A stretch of 64,000 bases of DNA from Hoeflea_A sp965249925 (GCA_965249925.1 OZ252260.1:1426001-1490000); one strand, 5' to 3'; positions 27,512 through 36,544 are shown, counted from the stretch's first letter. The notes: a model not told the origin generated them from the letters alone. A program made the numbers and translations.

Positions 27512-28099
27512 CTACTCCGCCGTGATCACGTCGTGGTCGCTGTCGCCTGGAATCTCCAGCGAAGGGTCGATCAGTCCGATAATCGATTTCAGCGTCAGTT
27601 CGATATTGACCAGGATCATCATCACGATGCCAACCGGCAGGGACATGTACATGATGGCCAGCGGCATTCGGTAGACGCCCATGCCGATCAGGTCGAGCGG
27701 CAGCTTTAGCGAACTGGACTTGAACAGCCAGCCGGAGTTGACGTGCTTGATCCCCAGCTGCAGGCCAATGACCAGAACCATCAGGCTGATGAACAGCAGG
27801 CACAACGAGAGCAACTGCCCCAATGAGACCGGGAGCAGGTCCTTGACCAAGTCGATGGACACAAAACCGCCCCAGCGATAGGCGCTCGGCGCGATCAGGC
27901 CGGTCATCCACAGCATCAGGAAACGCGCAGCCTCGTCGGGCCACGGCAGGGCATTGTTCAGCACGTAGCGGAAAAACACCTGCAGGCAGATAATCAGCAC
28001 CATCAGCCCCATTGCCACCCAGGCAATGTTGCGTCCGATGCGCAATAAAAACGTGTTGATCCAGGCAAGCAGCCGGAACAGCGTGAGAATGGCGGCCAT
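27512..28099 (-). CDS. TRAP transporter small permease, DctQ family
   Basis: A 195-aa protein with four predicted membrane segments (AWVAMGLMVLIICLQVFFRY; FLMLWMTGLIAPSAYRWGG; LLSLCLLFISLMVLVIGLQL; YMSLPVGIVMMILVNI). The FFRYVLNNALPWPDEAARFL motif is typical of DctQ. ATG 28099 has GGGGGAGG just upstream; the frame extends 15 codons further without a better site. It is the first gene of the TRAP operon and forms the membrane complex with DctM. Confidence 0.92.
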   Translation of the reverse strand: MAAILTLFRLLAWINTFLLRIGRNIAWVAMGLMVLIICLQVFFRYVLNNALPWPDEAARFLMLWMTGLIAPSAYRWGGFVSIDLVKDLLPVSLGQLLSLCLLFISLMVLVIGLQLGIKHVNSGWLFKSSSLKLPLDLIGMGVYRMPLAIMYMSLPVGIVMMILVNIELTLKSIIGLIDPSLEIPGDSDHDVITAE

Positions 28100-28156
28100 G
28101 GTCCTCCCCCGCAGACCGGGCAGCGGCGCAGCGTCCTCCCACAACCGTCACCCGAG

Positions 28157-28177
28157 TCTTATATAATATATATTATA
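28157..28177. promoter_or_regulatory. Candidate operator upstream of dctQM
   Basis: A very AT-rich palindromic stretch starting TCTTATATAATATATATT lies 58 bp upstream of the dctQ-type start. It shares TCTTATATAA with the element before dctP, so the two TRAP promoters probably answer to the same regulator. The regulator is not encoded nearby. Confidence 0.5.
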
Positions 28178-28239
28178 TGGGCCTTATTCCTCACGCAGTG
28201 TCAACCCGCTCGTCAAGCCAGCCTTGGGAAAAAACCGAG

Positions 28240-29247
28240 TTAACTTCTCGAAAAGACATAGTCGGTCGACTGAATCAGTTTGTCGCCTGGTCGCAGGATG
28301 GCATTCGGAAAATGCCCGTGGTTGGGGGCATCCGGCCAGATCTGCGCTTCCAGGCACAGCCCGGAGAAGGCGCCATAACGCTGGCCCGTCAGCCCCGGCA
28401 CCGGGCTATCGAGTTTAAAGCCGCAATAGAACTGCAGGCCCGGTTCTGTGGTCCAGACTTCCATCGTGACGCCCGAGTAGGGGCTGCTCAGCAAAGCCAC
28501 GGCACGTTTGTCCATGCGCGCATCGGACAGACAAAAATTGTGATCATAGAGCACCTGCTCGCCGGCACACCGGATCGGCCGCATGTCACGAAAATCGAAA
28601 GGCGTGCCGGCGACAGCGGCCACATCGCCGGTCGGGATCTGATCACCATCAACCGGCAAGACATGGTCGGCGGCGATCATGAGCTCATGATCGAGCACGT
28701 TTGAACGGCCGTCGAGATTGAAGTAGCTGTGGTGCGCGATGTTGCATGGTGTTGGCCGGTCGCACTCGGCCTCATGCACCACGGACAGCACACCCCCGGG
28801 TTTCAGCTGATAGGTGCAGGCGATGCGGCATGCGCCCGGATAGCCCATATGACCATGCGGATCGTCGATTTCGAAGCGGACCCGGTCGGATTGCAATTCG
28901 GCAACGCGCCACGGGCGCTTGCCGATACCCAGCGCACCGCCATGCAGATGATGCCGGCCGTTCTGGTTGCGGTCGAGCTGGTAAGTGCGACCGTCGATGC
29001 GAAACGTGGCTTCGGCGATGCGGTTGGCAAAGCGCCCGGCCGTGGCACCGAAATAGGGCGAATGGTTCTCGTAGTGAGAAAATGCATCATATCCAAGCAC
29101 CAGCGGCGACGCGTGGCCGGTAAGCCGCAGGTCACGCAGCGCAGCGCCCCAGCTGATGAGCGAGGCGCAGAGACCGCCGCCTTCCAGTTCAACCTGGTAA
29201 ACGGGTTTGCCGTCCCTTGTGTGCCCGAACAGCTGTGCTTCGGTCAC
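28240..29247 (-). CDS. galM: Aldose 1-epimerase (galactose mutarotase)
   Basis: A 335-aa mutarotase of normal length that interconverts alpha and beta aldoses. Landmarks are GATAGRFANRIAEATFRIDG, NGRHHLHGG, the catalytic histidine in NIAHHSYFNLDGR, YDHNFCL, and FSGLCLEAQIWPDAPNH with the catalytic glutamate. It starts with GTG overlapping the stop of the CoxE-like gene (GTGA), an unusual partner; the link may only be transcriptional. The TRAP operon follows in the same direction after the dctQ promoter, so a role with an imported sugar acid is possible but unproven. Confidence 0.9.
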   Translation of the reverse strand: MTEAQLFGHTRDGKPVYQVELEGGGLCASLISWGAALRDLRLTGHASPLVLGYDAFSHYENHSPYFGATAGRFANRIAEATFRIDGRTYQLDRNQNGRHHLHGGALGIGKRPWRVAELQSDRVRFEIDDPHGHMGYPGACRIACTYQLKPGGVLSVVHEAECDRPTPCNIAHHSYFNLDGRSNVLDHELMIAADHVLPVDGDQIPTGDVAAVAGTPFDFRDMRPIRCAGEQVLYDHNFCLSDARMDKRAVALLSSPYSGVTMEVWTTEPGLQFYCGFKLDSPVPGLTGQRYGAFSGLCLEAQIWPDAPNHGHFPNAILRPGDKLIQSTDYVFSRS

Positions 29248-30428
29248 CGCGACAGCTCGCGGGTCGCCGATTCCAGCCCCGCCAGGTTGAGTGGATACAT
29301 CCGTTCGCGGAAAATGTCGCGGATCAGTTCAATGGAATGGGTATAGCGCCAGTGCTTTTCCAGTGTCGGGTTGAGCCAGACCGCCTTGGGAAACTGGTTG
29401 AGCAGGCGGGTTAGCCAGACTTGCCCGGATTCCGCATTCCAGTGCTCCACCGAGCCGCTGGGATAGACGATCTCGTAGGGGCTCATCGACGCGTCACCGA
29501 CAAAGATCACCCGGTAGTCGGAGCCGTAGGTGCGCAGCACCTCGTAGGTCGGGGTGATCTCGCTGTGACGCCGCCGGTTGTCTCGCCAAACACCCTCATA
29601 CAGGCAATTGTGGAAATAGAAATACTCCATGTGTTTGAATTCGGATCGCACCGCCGAGAACAGCTCCTCGACCACCTTGACGTGGCCGTCCATCGATCCG
29701 CCGACATCGAAAAACATCAAAAGCTTGATGGCGTTGTGGCGTTCCGGGCGGGTCTTGACGTCGAGATAGCCGTGTTCGGCTGTCGAGCGAATGGTACCGT
29801 GCAGGTCGAACTCCTCGTCAGCGCCCTCCCGTACCCAGCGACGCAGCCGCTTCAGCGCCACTTTGATGTTGCGGGTGCCGAGTTCCACCGAATCGTCGAA
29901 ATTGCGGAAGTCGCGCTTGTCCCACACTTTGACGGCGCGGCCGTGGCGACCCTCTTTCTGGCCGATGCGGATGCCTTCCGGATTGTAACCATAGGCGCCG
30001 AAGGGCGAGGTACCGGCCGTGCCGATCCACTTGCTGCCGCCCTGGTGCCGGCCTTGCTGCTCCTCCAGCCGCTGACGCAGGGTTTCCATCAACTTGTCGA
30101 AGCCGCCGAGACTCTCGACCAGCGCTTTTTCCTCCTCCGTCAGATGCTTTTCGGCAAGTCGCCGCAACCACTCCTCGGGCAGATCCGTGACATCGATCCC
30201 GGCTTCGCCGGATACCGCCTCGACACCCCTGAAGGCCCGCGCGAAAATCTGGTCGAAGCGGTCGATGTAACGCTCGTCCTTGATGAGGCTGGAACGGGCC
30301 AGGTAGTAGAAGCCCTCGATGTCATAGTTGACCAGCCTGGCGTCCATGCCCTCGAGCAATGTCAGATACTCGCGCAACGACACCGGGAGCTTGGCGGCTT
30401 TCAATTCCAGGAAAAACGGGATGAACAT
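29244..30428 (-). CDS. VWA domain protein, CoxE-like
   Basis: A 394-aa protein with a C-terminal von Willebrand A domain. Its metal site begins DVGGSM at residues 241-246 (variant of DxSxS with Gly in place of Ser). The N-terminal 200 residues are typical of CoxE/YehP-like partners of MoxR ATPases, which remodel or insert metal cofactors into client enzymes. The matching MoxR gene is at 31927-32769, separated by metA and a GNAT gene in the same direction. Gly at the second MIDAS position may alter metal binding, although it is seen in this subfamily. Confidence 0.85.
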   Translation of the reverse strand: MFIPFFLELKAAKLPVSLREYLTLLEGMDARLVNYDIEGFYYLARSSLIKDERYIDRFDQIFARAFRGVEAVSGEAGIDVTDLPEEWLRRLAEKHLTEEEKALVESLGGFDKLMETLRQRLEEQQGRHQGGSKWIGTAGTSPFGAYGYNPEGIRIGQKEGRHGRAVKVWDKRDFRNFDDSVELGTRNIKVALKRLRRWVREGADEEFDLHGTIRSTAEHGYLDVKTRPERHNAIKLLMFFDVGGSMDGHVKVVEELFSAVRSEFKHMEYFYFHNCLYEGVWRDNRRRHSEITPTYEVLRTYGSDYRVIFVGDASMSPYEIVYPSGSVEHWNAESGQVWLTRLLNQFPKAVWLNPTLEKHWRYTHSIELIRDIFRERMYPLNLAGLESATRELSR

Positions 30429-30500
30429 GCGATCAAACCAGCTGCTTGGACGATGTGATCATCTCATCAGCCCGGCCGCCAAAGGTCAATGTGCGCCCCC

Positions 30501-30953
30501 TCATGCAGGCGGTCGCTTGTATTGAATGAACGGGGTCTTGCCGCCGATCCGGTCATAAAGCCGGCGCGCCGTCATGTTGTCCTCCTCCGTCGTCCAGTAG
30601 ACCGAGGGACAGCCGGCGGCATCGGCGGCGGCGTAGACCGCTTCGATCAGTGCCCGCCCGACACCGCTGCCGCGCACACGCGGATCGGCATAAAGGTCCT
30701 GCAGATAGCAGACATTCTCGAGCTTCCAGCAATGACGATGAAACAGGTAATGGGCGAGGCCGACCGGCGCGCCGTCCTTCTCGGCGATCAGCGCCGCATA
30801 TTCGTTCGCGTCACCCGACAGAAGCCGCGAAAATGTGGTCTTGTAAACCTCCTCCGGCACCGTCGACTTGTAGAAGCTGAGGTACCCGGTCCACAACCGG
30901 CGCCACTGTGCCTCGTCGCTGTCTCGCAGCGGCCTGACGATTACATCGCTCAT
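30501..30953 (-). CDS. GNAT N-acetyltransferase
   Basis: A 150-aa acetyltransferase starting MSDVIVRPLRDSDEAQWRRL. The acetyl-CoA loop is VRGSGVGRALIEAVYAAA, and CYLQDLYADPRVRG and ARRLYDRIGGKTPFIQY are typical of the diamine/amino-acid acetyltransferase-like GNAT group. The ATG overlaps the metA stop (ATGA), so it is translated together with methionine biosynthesis. The acceptor substrate is unknown. Confidence 0.88.
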   Translation of the reverse strand: MSDVIVRPLRDSDEAQWRRLWTGYLSFYKSTVPEEVYKTTFSRLLSGDANEYAALIAEKDGAPVGLAHYLFHRHCWKLENVCYLQDLYADPRVRGSGVGRALIEAVYAAADAAGCPSVYWTTEEDNMTARRLYDRIGGKTPFIQYKRPPA

Positions 30954-31897
30954 CGCGCACGCCTCTTTCTCGGTTCCCGATCCATGCCGATCTCCTCGAG
31001 ATCGAAGGTGGTGGTCTGGTAGATGTGGTTGATCCAGTTGCCGAACATCAGGTGGGCGTGGCTGCGCCAGCGGTTTTGCGGTTCGGCTTGCGGATCGTCG
31101 TCGGGATAATAGTTGTGCGGCACGTCGATGGACACGCCCTGGCCGACGTCGCGCTGGTATTCCTCGGCCAGCGAAAAGGAATCGTATTCGATGTGATTGA
31201 AGACATAAAGCCGGTTGCAATAGGCCTCGTGCACCATGCAGACGCCGGTTTCGTCCGACTTCATCAGGATCTCCAGCCCGGAAGCGGGATCGATATCCTG
31301 TTCGCGCACTTCGGTCCAACGCGACACCGGAATCTGAAAATCATCCGAAAATCCGTTGAGATACGGAGACGCCGGCTTGAGGTTGTGGTGGCGGTAGACG
31401 CCGAAAGCTTTCTTCGACAGCGTATATTTCGGCACACCGTGGAAATGCTTGATTGCCGCCATCGCGCCCCAGCAAACGTTCATGGTGGAGTGCACATGGG
31501 TGACCGTCCAGTCGAGAATCTGCTCCATCTCGGACCAGTAGGATACCTCCTCGAAATCCATGGTCTCGATGGGTGCACCGGTGATGATGAAACCGTCGAA
31601 CTTGCGGTGCCGGACCTCCTCCCACGTGTTGTAGAACGCCAGCAGGTGTTCCTCCGGGGTGTTTTTCGGCGTGTGCTGACCGACCCGGACAAGCGTCAGG
31701 TCGACCTGCAGCGGCGTCGCGCCGACCAGCCGCGCCATCTGGATCTCGGTGCGGATCTTGTTCGGCATCAGATTGAGCAGCCCGATCTGCAGCGGGCGGA
31801 TGTCCTGCCGGATGGCCGCCGTTTCGGTCATCACCGTGACGCCCTCCTCCTCAAGCGTTTTGCGGGCCGGAAGCTGGTCTGGAATCTTGATGGGCAT
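30950..31897 (-). CDS. metA: Homoserine O-acetyltransferase, MetA family
   Basis: A 315-aa cytosolic enzyme that activates homoserine for methionine synthesis. The catalytic Cys142 (NVCWGAMAA), His235 and Glu237 (FNHIEYD) are all present. Residue 111 is Glu (TGAPIETMDFEEV); in the MetA family Glu111 goes with acetyl-CoA and Gly111 with succinyl-CoA, so this enzyme is predicted to be an acetyltransferase. Length is normal. It lies 29 bp after the MoxR gene and overlaps a GNAT gene, an unusual insertion between MoxR and its VWA partner. The leader is too short for a SAM riboswitch. Confidence 0.95.
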   Translation of the reverse strand: MPIKIPDQLPARKTLEEEGVTVMTETAAIRQDIRPLQIGLLNLMPNKIRTEIQMARLVGATPLQVDLTLVRVGQHTPKNTPEEHLLAFYNTWEEVRHRKFDGFIITGAPIETMDFEEVSYWSEMEQILDWTVTHVHSTMNVCWGAMAAIKHFHGVPKYTLSKKAFGVYRHHNLKPASPYLNGFSDDFQIPVSRWTEVREQDIDPASGLEILMKSDETGVCMVHEAYCNRLYVFNHIEYDSFSLAEEYQRDVGQGVSIDVPHNYYPDDDPQAEPQNRWRSHAHLMFGNWINHIYQTTTFDLEEIGMDREPRKRRAR

Positions 31898-31926
31898 AGT
31901 CTTGTCGAAAGGCTGGAACGAAGGAA

Positions 31927-32769
31927 TCAGGCGCCGTCGCGGCGTGCCATGAAGGCCAGTCTTTCAAACATGTGCACGTCCTGCTCGTTCTTGAGCAGCG
32001 CGCCGTGGAGTTTGGGCAGTGCGTTTTTGGCACTGCCGCGCAGATCCGCCGGCTCGACATCGTCGGATACCAGCAGGCGAATCCAATCGAGCGCTTCGGA
32101 AGTCGATGGTTTCTTCTTGAGGCCGGGCACGTCGCGGATTTCGTAGAACTGCGACAGTGCCGCACGCACCAGATCCTGCTTGATGCCCGGGTAGTGCACG
32201 TCAACGATGCGATGCAGCGTCTCGGCATCCGGAAACTTGATGTAATGAAAGAAACATCGGCGCAGGAACGCGTCCGGCAGTTCCTTCTCGTTGTTGGATG
32301 TGATGATGACCACCGGCCGGTGCGCCGCTTTGACCGTCTCGCCCGTCTCGTAAACGAAGAACTCCATCCGGTCGAGTTCCTGCAGCAGGTCGTTCGGAAA
32401 CTCGATATCCGCCTTGTCGATTTCGTCGATCAGCAACACCACCTTGCGGTCGGACACGAAGGCATCCCACAGCTTGCCGCGTTTGATGTAGTTGCGCACG
32501 TCATAGACGCGTTCGTCGCCGAGTTGGCTGTCGCGCAGTCGCGACACGGCATCATATTCGTAGAGGCCCTGCTGGGCTTTCGTCGTCGACTTGATATGCC
32601 ACTCGATCAGCTCTAGATCGAGCGCCGCGGCAACCTGTTTGGCGAGCTCGGTCTTGCCGGTGCCGGGCTCGCCCTTGACCAGCAGCGGACGTTCCAGCGT
32701 GATCGCCGCATTGACCGCAACCGTCAGGTCCTTCTCGGCAATATAGGCTTGTGTGCCTTCAAAACGCAT
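31927..32769 (-). CDS. MoxR-family AAA+ ATPase
   Basis: A 280-aa AAA+ chaperone-like ATPase: Walker A GEPGTGKTE (33-41), Walker B VVLLIDEIDKAD, sensor ITSNNEKELPDAFLRRCFFH with the arginine finger region. MoxR proteins work with VWA-domain partners to mature metalloenzymes or complexes. The start MRFEGTQAYI is usual for this subgroup. Its likely partner is the CoxE-like gene 1.5 kb downstream on the same strand. The client enzyme is not evident in the window. Confidence 0.92.
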   Translation of the reverse strand: MRFEGTQAYIAEKDLTVAVNAAITLERPLLVKGEPGTGKTELAKQVAAALDLELIEWHIKSTTKAQQGLYEYDAVSRLRDSQLGDERVYDVRNYIKRGKLWDAFVSDRKVVLLIDEIDKADIEFPNDLLQELDRMEFFVYETGETVKAAHRPVVIITSNNEKELPDAFLRRCFFHYIKFPDAETLHRIVDVHYPGIKQDLVRAALSQFYEIRDVPGLKKKPSTSEALDWIRLLVSDDVEPADLRGSAKNALPKLHGALLKNEQDVHMFERLAFMARRDGA

Positions 32770-32833
32770 AAGTCATCTCACTTTCGCTGCGCGGACCATA
32801 GAGCCCCTCACCGGCAAATGGAAGCGGCTTGCA

Positions 32834-34651
32834 TCAATCCGATTGTTCCAGCGATTCACGCAGCATTTCCAGTTCGAGCCACTCGTCTTCCATGCCTTCC
32901 TTGACGGCGCGCAGTTCACCGAGCCGCTCAGCGCGCCGGCTGAAGCCCTGAGGATCCTTGGTGAACAGCTCCGGGGCCGCCATTTCCGCTTCCAGACGGC
33001 CGATTTCAGCCTCCGCCTCGCTGATCCGCTGCGGCAATGTCTCCAGCGCATATTTCTGTTTGTAGGAGAGTTTCCTGGCCGGCTCCGTCGCCCGTCTTGC
33101 GACCGGTTTCGTCGGCGTTTTCGGCTTCGCCACACTGTCTCGCGCCACCTTGCCGCCACGCTGTGCCAGCATGTCGCTGTAGCCGCCGGCAAAATGCAGC
33201 CAGCGGCCGTCCGGGCTATCCGGATTGGCCGGCGCCAGCACCGACGAGACGGTGCGGTCGAGAAAGTCGCGGTCGTGGCTGACCAGGATCACCGTGCCCT
33301 CAAAACCGTCGATCAGCTCCTGCAGCAGATCGAGTGTTTCCATGTCGAGATCGTTGGTCGGCTCGTCGAGCACCATCACATTGGCCGGCCGCGCCAGGTT
33401 GCGGGCGAGGATCAGCCGAGCCCGTTCGCCGCCCGACAGTTCCCGGATCGGCGTACGCGCCTGTTCCGGCTGAAACAGGAAATCCTTCATGTAGCCGGTG
33501 ACGTGTCGGTGTGTGTCGCCGACCGGCAGCGAATCGCCGCGCCCGCCGGTCAGGAAATGGGCCAGCGTTTCGTCCGGATCGAGGTCGTCACGCCGCTGCT
33601 CGAGCGTCGTCACCTCCAGATTGGCGCCGAGCCGTACCGTGCCCGAATCCGGCGCCAGCGCCCCCGTCAACAGGTTCAGCAGCGTCGTCTTGCCGGCCCC
33701 ATTGGGTCCGATCAGGCCAAGTCGATCGCCGCGCTGGATGCGGATCGAGAAGTCATCGACAATCGTACGTCCGCCATAGGACTTGCCGATCGATTTCGCT
33801 TCGATCACCAGCTTGCCGGACTCGCGCGCCTCCGCGGCGGTGGCCTCGATGGTGCCGGTTGGGCCCCGGTGGTTGCGGTGGCGGGCGCGCATGGCATGCA
33901 GTTCGTCGAGTCGCCGTACATTGCGCTTGCGCCGCGCCGTAACCCCGTAACGCAGCCAGTGTTCCTCGCGCACGATGGCCCTTTGGAGCTTGTGCTGCTC
34001 GCGTTCCTCCTCCTCCAGGGCCCGGTCGCGCCATGCCTCGAAGGCTGCGAAGCCCCTGTCGAGCCGACGCAGGCTGCCGCGGTCGAGCCACAGGGTGGCG
34101 CGTGTGAGGGTCTCCAGAAAGCGTCGATCGTGTGATATCAGCACCAGGGCGCTCTTGCTGCGCTGCAATTCGGCCTCGAGCCACTCGATCGCCGGCAGGT
34201 CCAGGTGGTTTGTCGGCTCGTCGAGCAGCAGCACATCGGGCTGCGGAGCCAGCACCCGTACCAGCGCTGCCCGGCGTGTCTCGCCGCCCGATAGCCGACG
34301 CGGATCTGCCGCACCGTCCACCTGCAGATGATCAAGCAGATATTGCACCCGGTGCACATCGTCTCCCGGTCCCAGTCCCGCCTCGGCATAGGCGCGCACC
34401 GTGTCGTAGCCGGAGAAATCCGGTTCCTGCTCGAGGTACCGTACGGTGACTGAAGGATGACGAAACACGCTGCCCGATTGCGGTTCGACCAGGCCGGCGG
34501 CGATCTTCAGCAGCGTCGACTTGCCCGAGCCGTTGCGGCCGACCAGGCACAGCCGGTCGCCGCTCTCGACCTGGAAACCGGCGCCGCTGAGCAACGGTTC
34601 GCCGCCAAACGTCAAGCCTATATCGTCGAGCTTCAGGATCGGTGGCGCCAT
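32834..34651 (-). CDS. ABC-F ATPase, Uup type
   Basis: A 605-aa soluble protein with two ABC cassettes and no membrane domain. The first has GRNGSGKSTLLK, LSGGETRRAAL and LLLDEPTNHLDLPAIEWLE; the second has GPNGAGKTTLLN, LSGGERARL and DEPTNDLDMETLDLLQ. A linker between them and a C-terminal Glu/Arg-rich coiled coil after RKLSYKQKYALETLPQ match Uup, which binds ribosomes or branched DNA. ATG 34651 begins 4 bp after the thiamine pyrophosphokinase stop; the longer open frame upstream is a shadow of that gene. Confidence 0.92.
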   Translation of the reverse strand: MAPPILKLDDIGLTFGGEPLLSGAGFQVESGDRLCLVGRNGSGKSTLLKIAAGLVEPQSGSVFRHPSVTVRYLEQEPDFSGYDTVRAYAEAGLGPGDDVHRVQYLLDHLQVDGAADPRRLSGGETRRAALVRVLAPQPDVLLLDEPTNHLDLPAIEWLEAELQRSKSALVLISHDRRFLETLTRATLWLDRGSLRRLDRGFAAFEAWRDRALEEEEREQHKLQRAIVREEHWLRYGVTARRKRNVRRLDELHAMRARHRNHRGPTGTIEATAAEARESGKLVIEAKSIGKSYGGRTIVDDFSIRIQRGDRLGLIGPNGAGKTTLLNLLTGALAPDSGTVRLGANLEVTTLEQRRDDLDPDETLAHFLTGGRGDSLPVGDTHRHVTGYMKDFLFQPEQARTPIRELSGGERARLILARNLARPANVMVLDEPTNDLDMETLDLLQELIDGFEGTVILVSHDRDFLDRTVSSVLAPANPDSPDGRWLHFAGGYSDMLAQRGGKVARDSVAKPKTPTKPVARRATEPARKLSYKQKYALETLPQRISEAEAEIGRLEAEMAAPELFTKDPQGFSRRAERLGELRAVKEGMEDEWLELEMLRESLEQSD

Positions 34652-34655
34652 CGCT

Positions 34656-35309
34656 TCAGCGCCCCGACAGGTCGTAGGGGCGCGCCAGCAGCAGGGCGAC
34701 GCCTGATTCCACGGTGATGACGATAGGGCCCTCGGCCACGTTCGACAGGGTGCGGGACGAGCCGAAGGTGAGTTCGTAGCGGTCCAGCGGATAGCGGGCC
34801 CCCTCGATCGACAGTCCCGACACATCGGAAAAATTGAGGATCGAGAACAGGCTGGACGGCGGCAGGTCGAATGTACGCCGGCCTGGCGCCAGCGGCGTGG
34901 CTTCTTCGTCGCCCGAGGTCAGCATGATGTCGACGCCCGTGGCGTGCAGGGCGCAAGCCGTTGTCATGTGGAGCAGCGCATGGTCGCTGCGTTCGCCGCC
35001 AAGCGCGCCGGCCATGATGATGCGGCTGGCGCCGCGTTTCAGCGCCGCCTCGATCGCCAATTCGCCGTCGGTGAGGTTCTTGGCCGGTGGAAAGGGCTGT
35101 CGTTCGATGTCCGGCCAAGCGCGTTGCAGGTCTTGCGAAGAGGAATCGAAATCGCCGACCCACAACTCCGGAACGAGGCCCAGTGTGGCAGCATGCCGCA
35201 TCCCTCCGTCTGCAGCGATGACCCGGGCATCCCGGATCTGCCGCGACAGGCGTTCCGTCCCCTGCAGCAGACCGCCCAGCAGGACCAAGAAGGGATTGTC
35301 GGCACTCAT
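34656..35309 (-). CDS. Thiamine pyrophosphokinase
   Basis: A 217-aa enzyme that makes thiamine diphosphate from thiamine and ATP. Landmarks are ARVIAADGGMRHAATLGLVP, the metal-binding VGDFDSSSQD, KNLTDGELAIEAAL and GALGGERSDHALLHM, followed by the C-terminal thiamine-binding beta domain. I used ATG 35309; a GTG four codons earlier is an alternative. It is transcribed away from the thiamine importer operon, whose TPP riboswitch begins about 70 bp on the other side, so salvage and activation genes are adjacent. It is not itself preceded by a visible riboswitch. Confidence 0.92.
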   Translation of the reverse strand: MSADNPFLVLLGGLLQGTERLSRQIRDARVIAADGGMRHAATLGLVPELWVGDFDSSSQDLQRAWPDIERQPFPPAKNLTDGELAIEAALKRGASRIIMAGALGGERSDHALLHMTTACALHATGVDIMLTSGDEEATPLAPGRRTFDLPPSSLFSILNFSDVSGLSIEGARYPLDRYELTFGSSRTLSNVAEGPIVITVESGVALLLARPYDLSGR

Positions 35310-35377
35310 GACGGCTAGCACATAGCAACTTTTTCAGGACTTGCCAGCGATGATCGCGGCATTTAAGACTGTAAGTG

Positions 35378-35475
35378 ATCTAACGGGGTGCGCGTCACGC
35401 ATGTGGGTGCGCTGAGAGGTTAAAACCAACCCGAAGAACCTGATCCGGTTTGTACCGGCGGAGGGATTAGACGCC
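35378..35475 (+). ncRNA. TPP riboswitch (THI element)
   Basis: The conserved THI box is visible: ACGGGGTGC at 35383-35391, CTGAGA at 35412-35417 and ACCTGATCCGG at 35438-35448, followed by ACCGGCGGAGGGA at the 3' side. It binds thiamine diphosphate and shuts off expression of the genes below, here thiBPQ starting at 35519. The 44 nt between aptamer and ATG, which include GGAGG just before the start, suggest translational control. Boundaries are approximate. Confidence 0.95.
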
Positions 35476-35518
35476 ATTTCAGCGCCTTTCCCTGCAATGC
35501 TAACTCAGGAGGCGCTGC

Positions 35519-36526
35519 ATGCCCTTGTTAAGAATGATTTCGGCCTTCACAGCCGTCGCCCTGTCGTGGGCGGTTCCGGCATTAGCCAACGACAGAACGC
35601 TCACCGTCTACACCTATGACAGTTTCGTGACCGAATGGGGCCCCGGTCCTGCGGTCAAGCAAGCATTCGAGGCCGAATGCGACTGCACCCTCAACTGGGT
35701 CGGCGTCGCCGACGGGGTGGCGCTTCTCAACCGGTTGAAGCTCGAAGGCGAAACTGCGGCGGCTGACATCGTGCTTGGTCTCGACACCAATCTCGTCGCC
35801 GAGGCCAAAGCCACCGGTCTGTTCGAGCCGAGCGGTATCGACCAGTCCGCCGTATCGGTTCCCGGCGGTTGGTCGGACGATGTTTTCGTGCCGTACGACT
35901 ACGGCTATTTCGCCGTCGTTTACGACACCGAGGCGATGACCGAACCGCCGGCCAGCATGAAGCAGTTGGTCGAGGGCGACCCGTCGCAAAAAATCGTCAT
36001 CCAGGATCCGCGCACCTCGACGCCCGGTCTTGGGTTGCTGCTCTGGGTCAAGTCGGTCTACGGCGATGCAGCGGCCGACGCCTGGGCGAAATTGAAGGAC
36101 CGTGTGCTGACCGTAACGCCGGGCTGGTCGGAATCCTACGGCATGTTCACCGGCGGCGAGGTCCCGATGGTGCTGTCCTATACCACGTCGCCGGCCTACC
36201 ACATGGTGGTCGAGGAAACCGATCGCTACCAGGCAGCCGCCTTTGAGGAAGGGCATTATATGCAGATCGAGGTGGCCGGCCTGGTTGCCGCTTCGCAGAA
36301 CAAGGATCTGGCCCAGCAGTTCCTGTCGTTCATGACCGGTCCGGGTTTCCAGAACGTTATTCCGACCACCAACTGGATGTTTCCGGCAGGTGCGACGACG
36401 GAACCGCTGCCCGCGGCGTTCGATAGACTGGTCGAACCGCAGCGGACGCTGCTGTTCACGCCACAGGAGGTGCAGGACAACCGGCGCGACTGGCTGGACG
36501 AATGGCTATCGGTCATGAGCCGTTAG
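35519..36526 (+). CDS. thiB: Thiamine ABC transporter substrate-binding protein
   Basis: A 335-aa periplasmic protein with signal peptide MISAFTAVALSWAVPALA. TLTVYTYDSFVTEWGPGP, ADIVLGLDTNL, VPYDYGYFAVVYD and NWMFPAG are typical of ThiB/TbpA. It binds thiamine, its monophosphate and diphosphate for import. It is the first gene after the TPP riboswitch, which confirms the substrate. The ribosome-binding site AGGAGG lies 9 nt upstream of ATG. thiP follows 18 bp downstream. Confidence 0.95.
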   Translation: MPLLRMISAFTAVALSWAVPALANDRTLTVYTYDSFVTEWGPGPAVKQAFEAECDCTLNWVGVADGVALLNRLKLEGETAAADIVLGLDTNLVAEAKATGLFEPSGIDQSAVSVPGGWSDDVFVPYDYGYFAVVYDTEAMTEPPASMKQLVEGDPSQKIVIQDPRTSTPGLGLLLWVKSVYGDAAADAWAKLKDRVLTVTPGWSESYGMFTGGEVPMVLSYTTSPAYHMVVEETDRYQAAAFEEGHYMQIEVAGLVAASQNKDLAQQFLSFMTGPGFQNVIPTTNWMFPAGATTEPLPAAFDRLVEPQRTLLFTPQEVQDNRRDWLDEWLSVMSR

Positions 36527-36544
36527 CGCTTCGGAACCGATACC

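Noticed and set aside
31898..31926. SAM riboswitch upstream of metA
   Set aside because: Only 29 bp separate metA from the preceding gene, too short for any SAM aptamer.
32753..34135. 460-codon plus-strand frame opposite the ABC-F gene
   Set aside because: Antisense shadow: the minus strand holds both complete ABC cassettes with all motifs.
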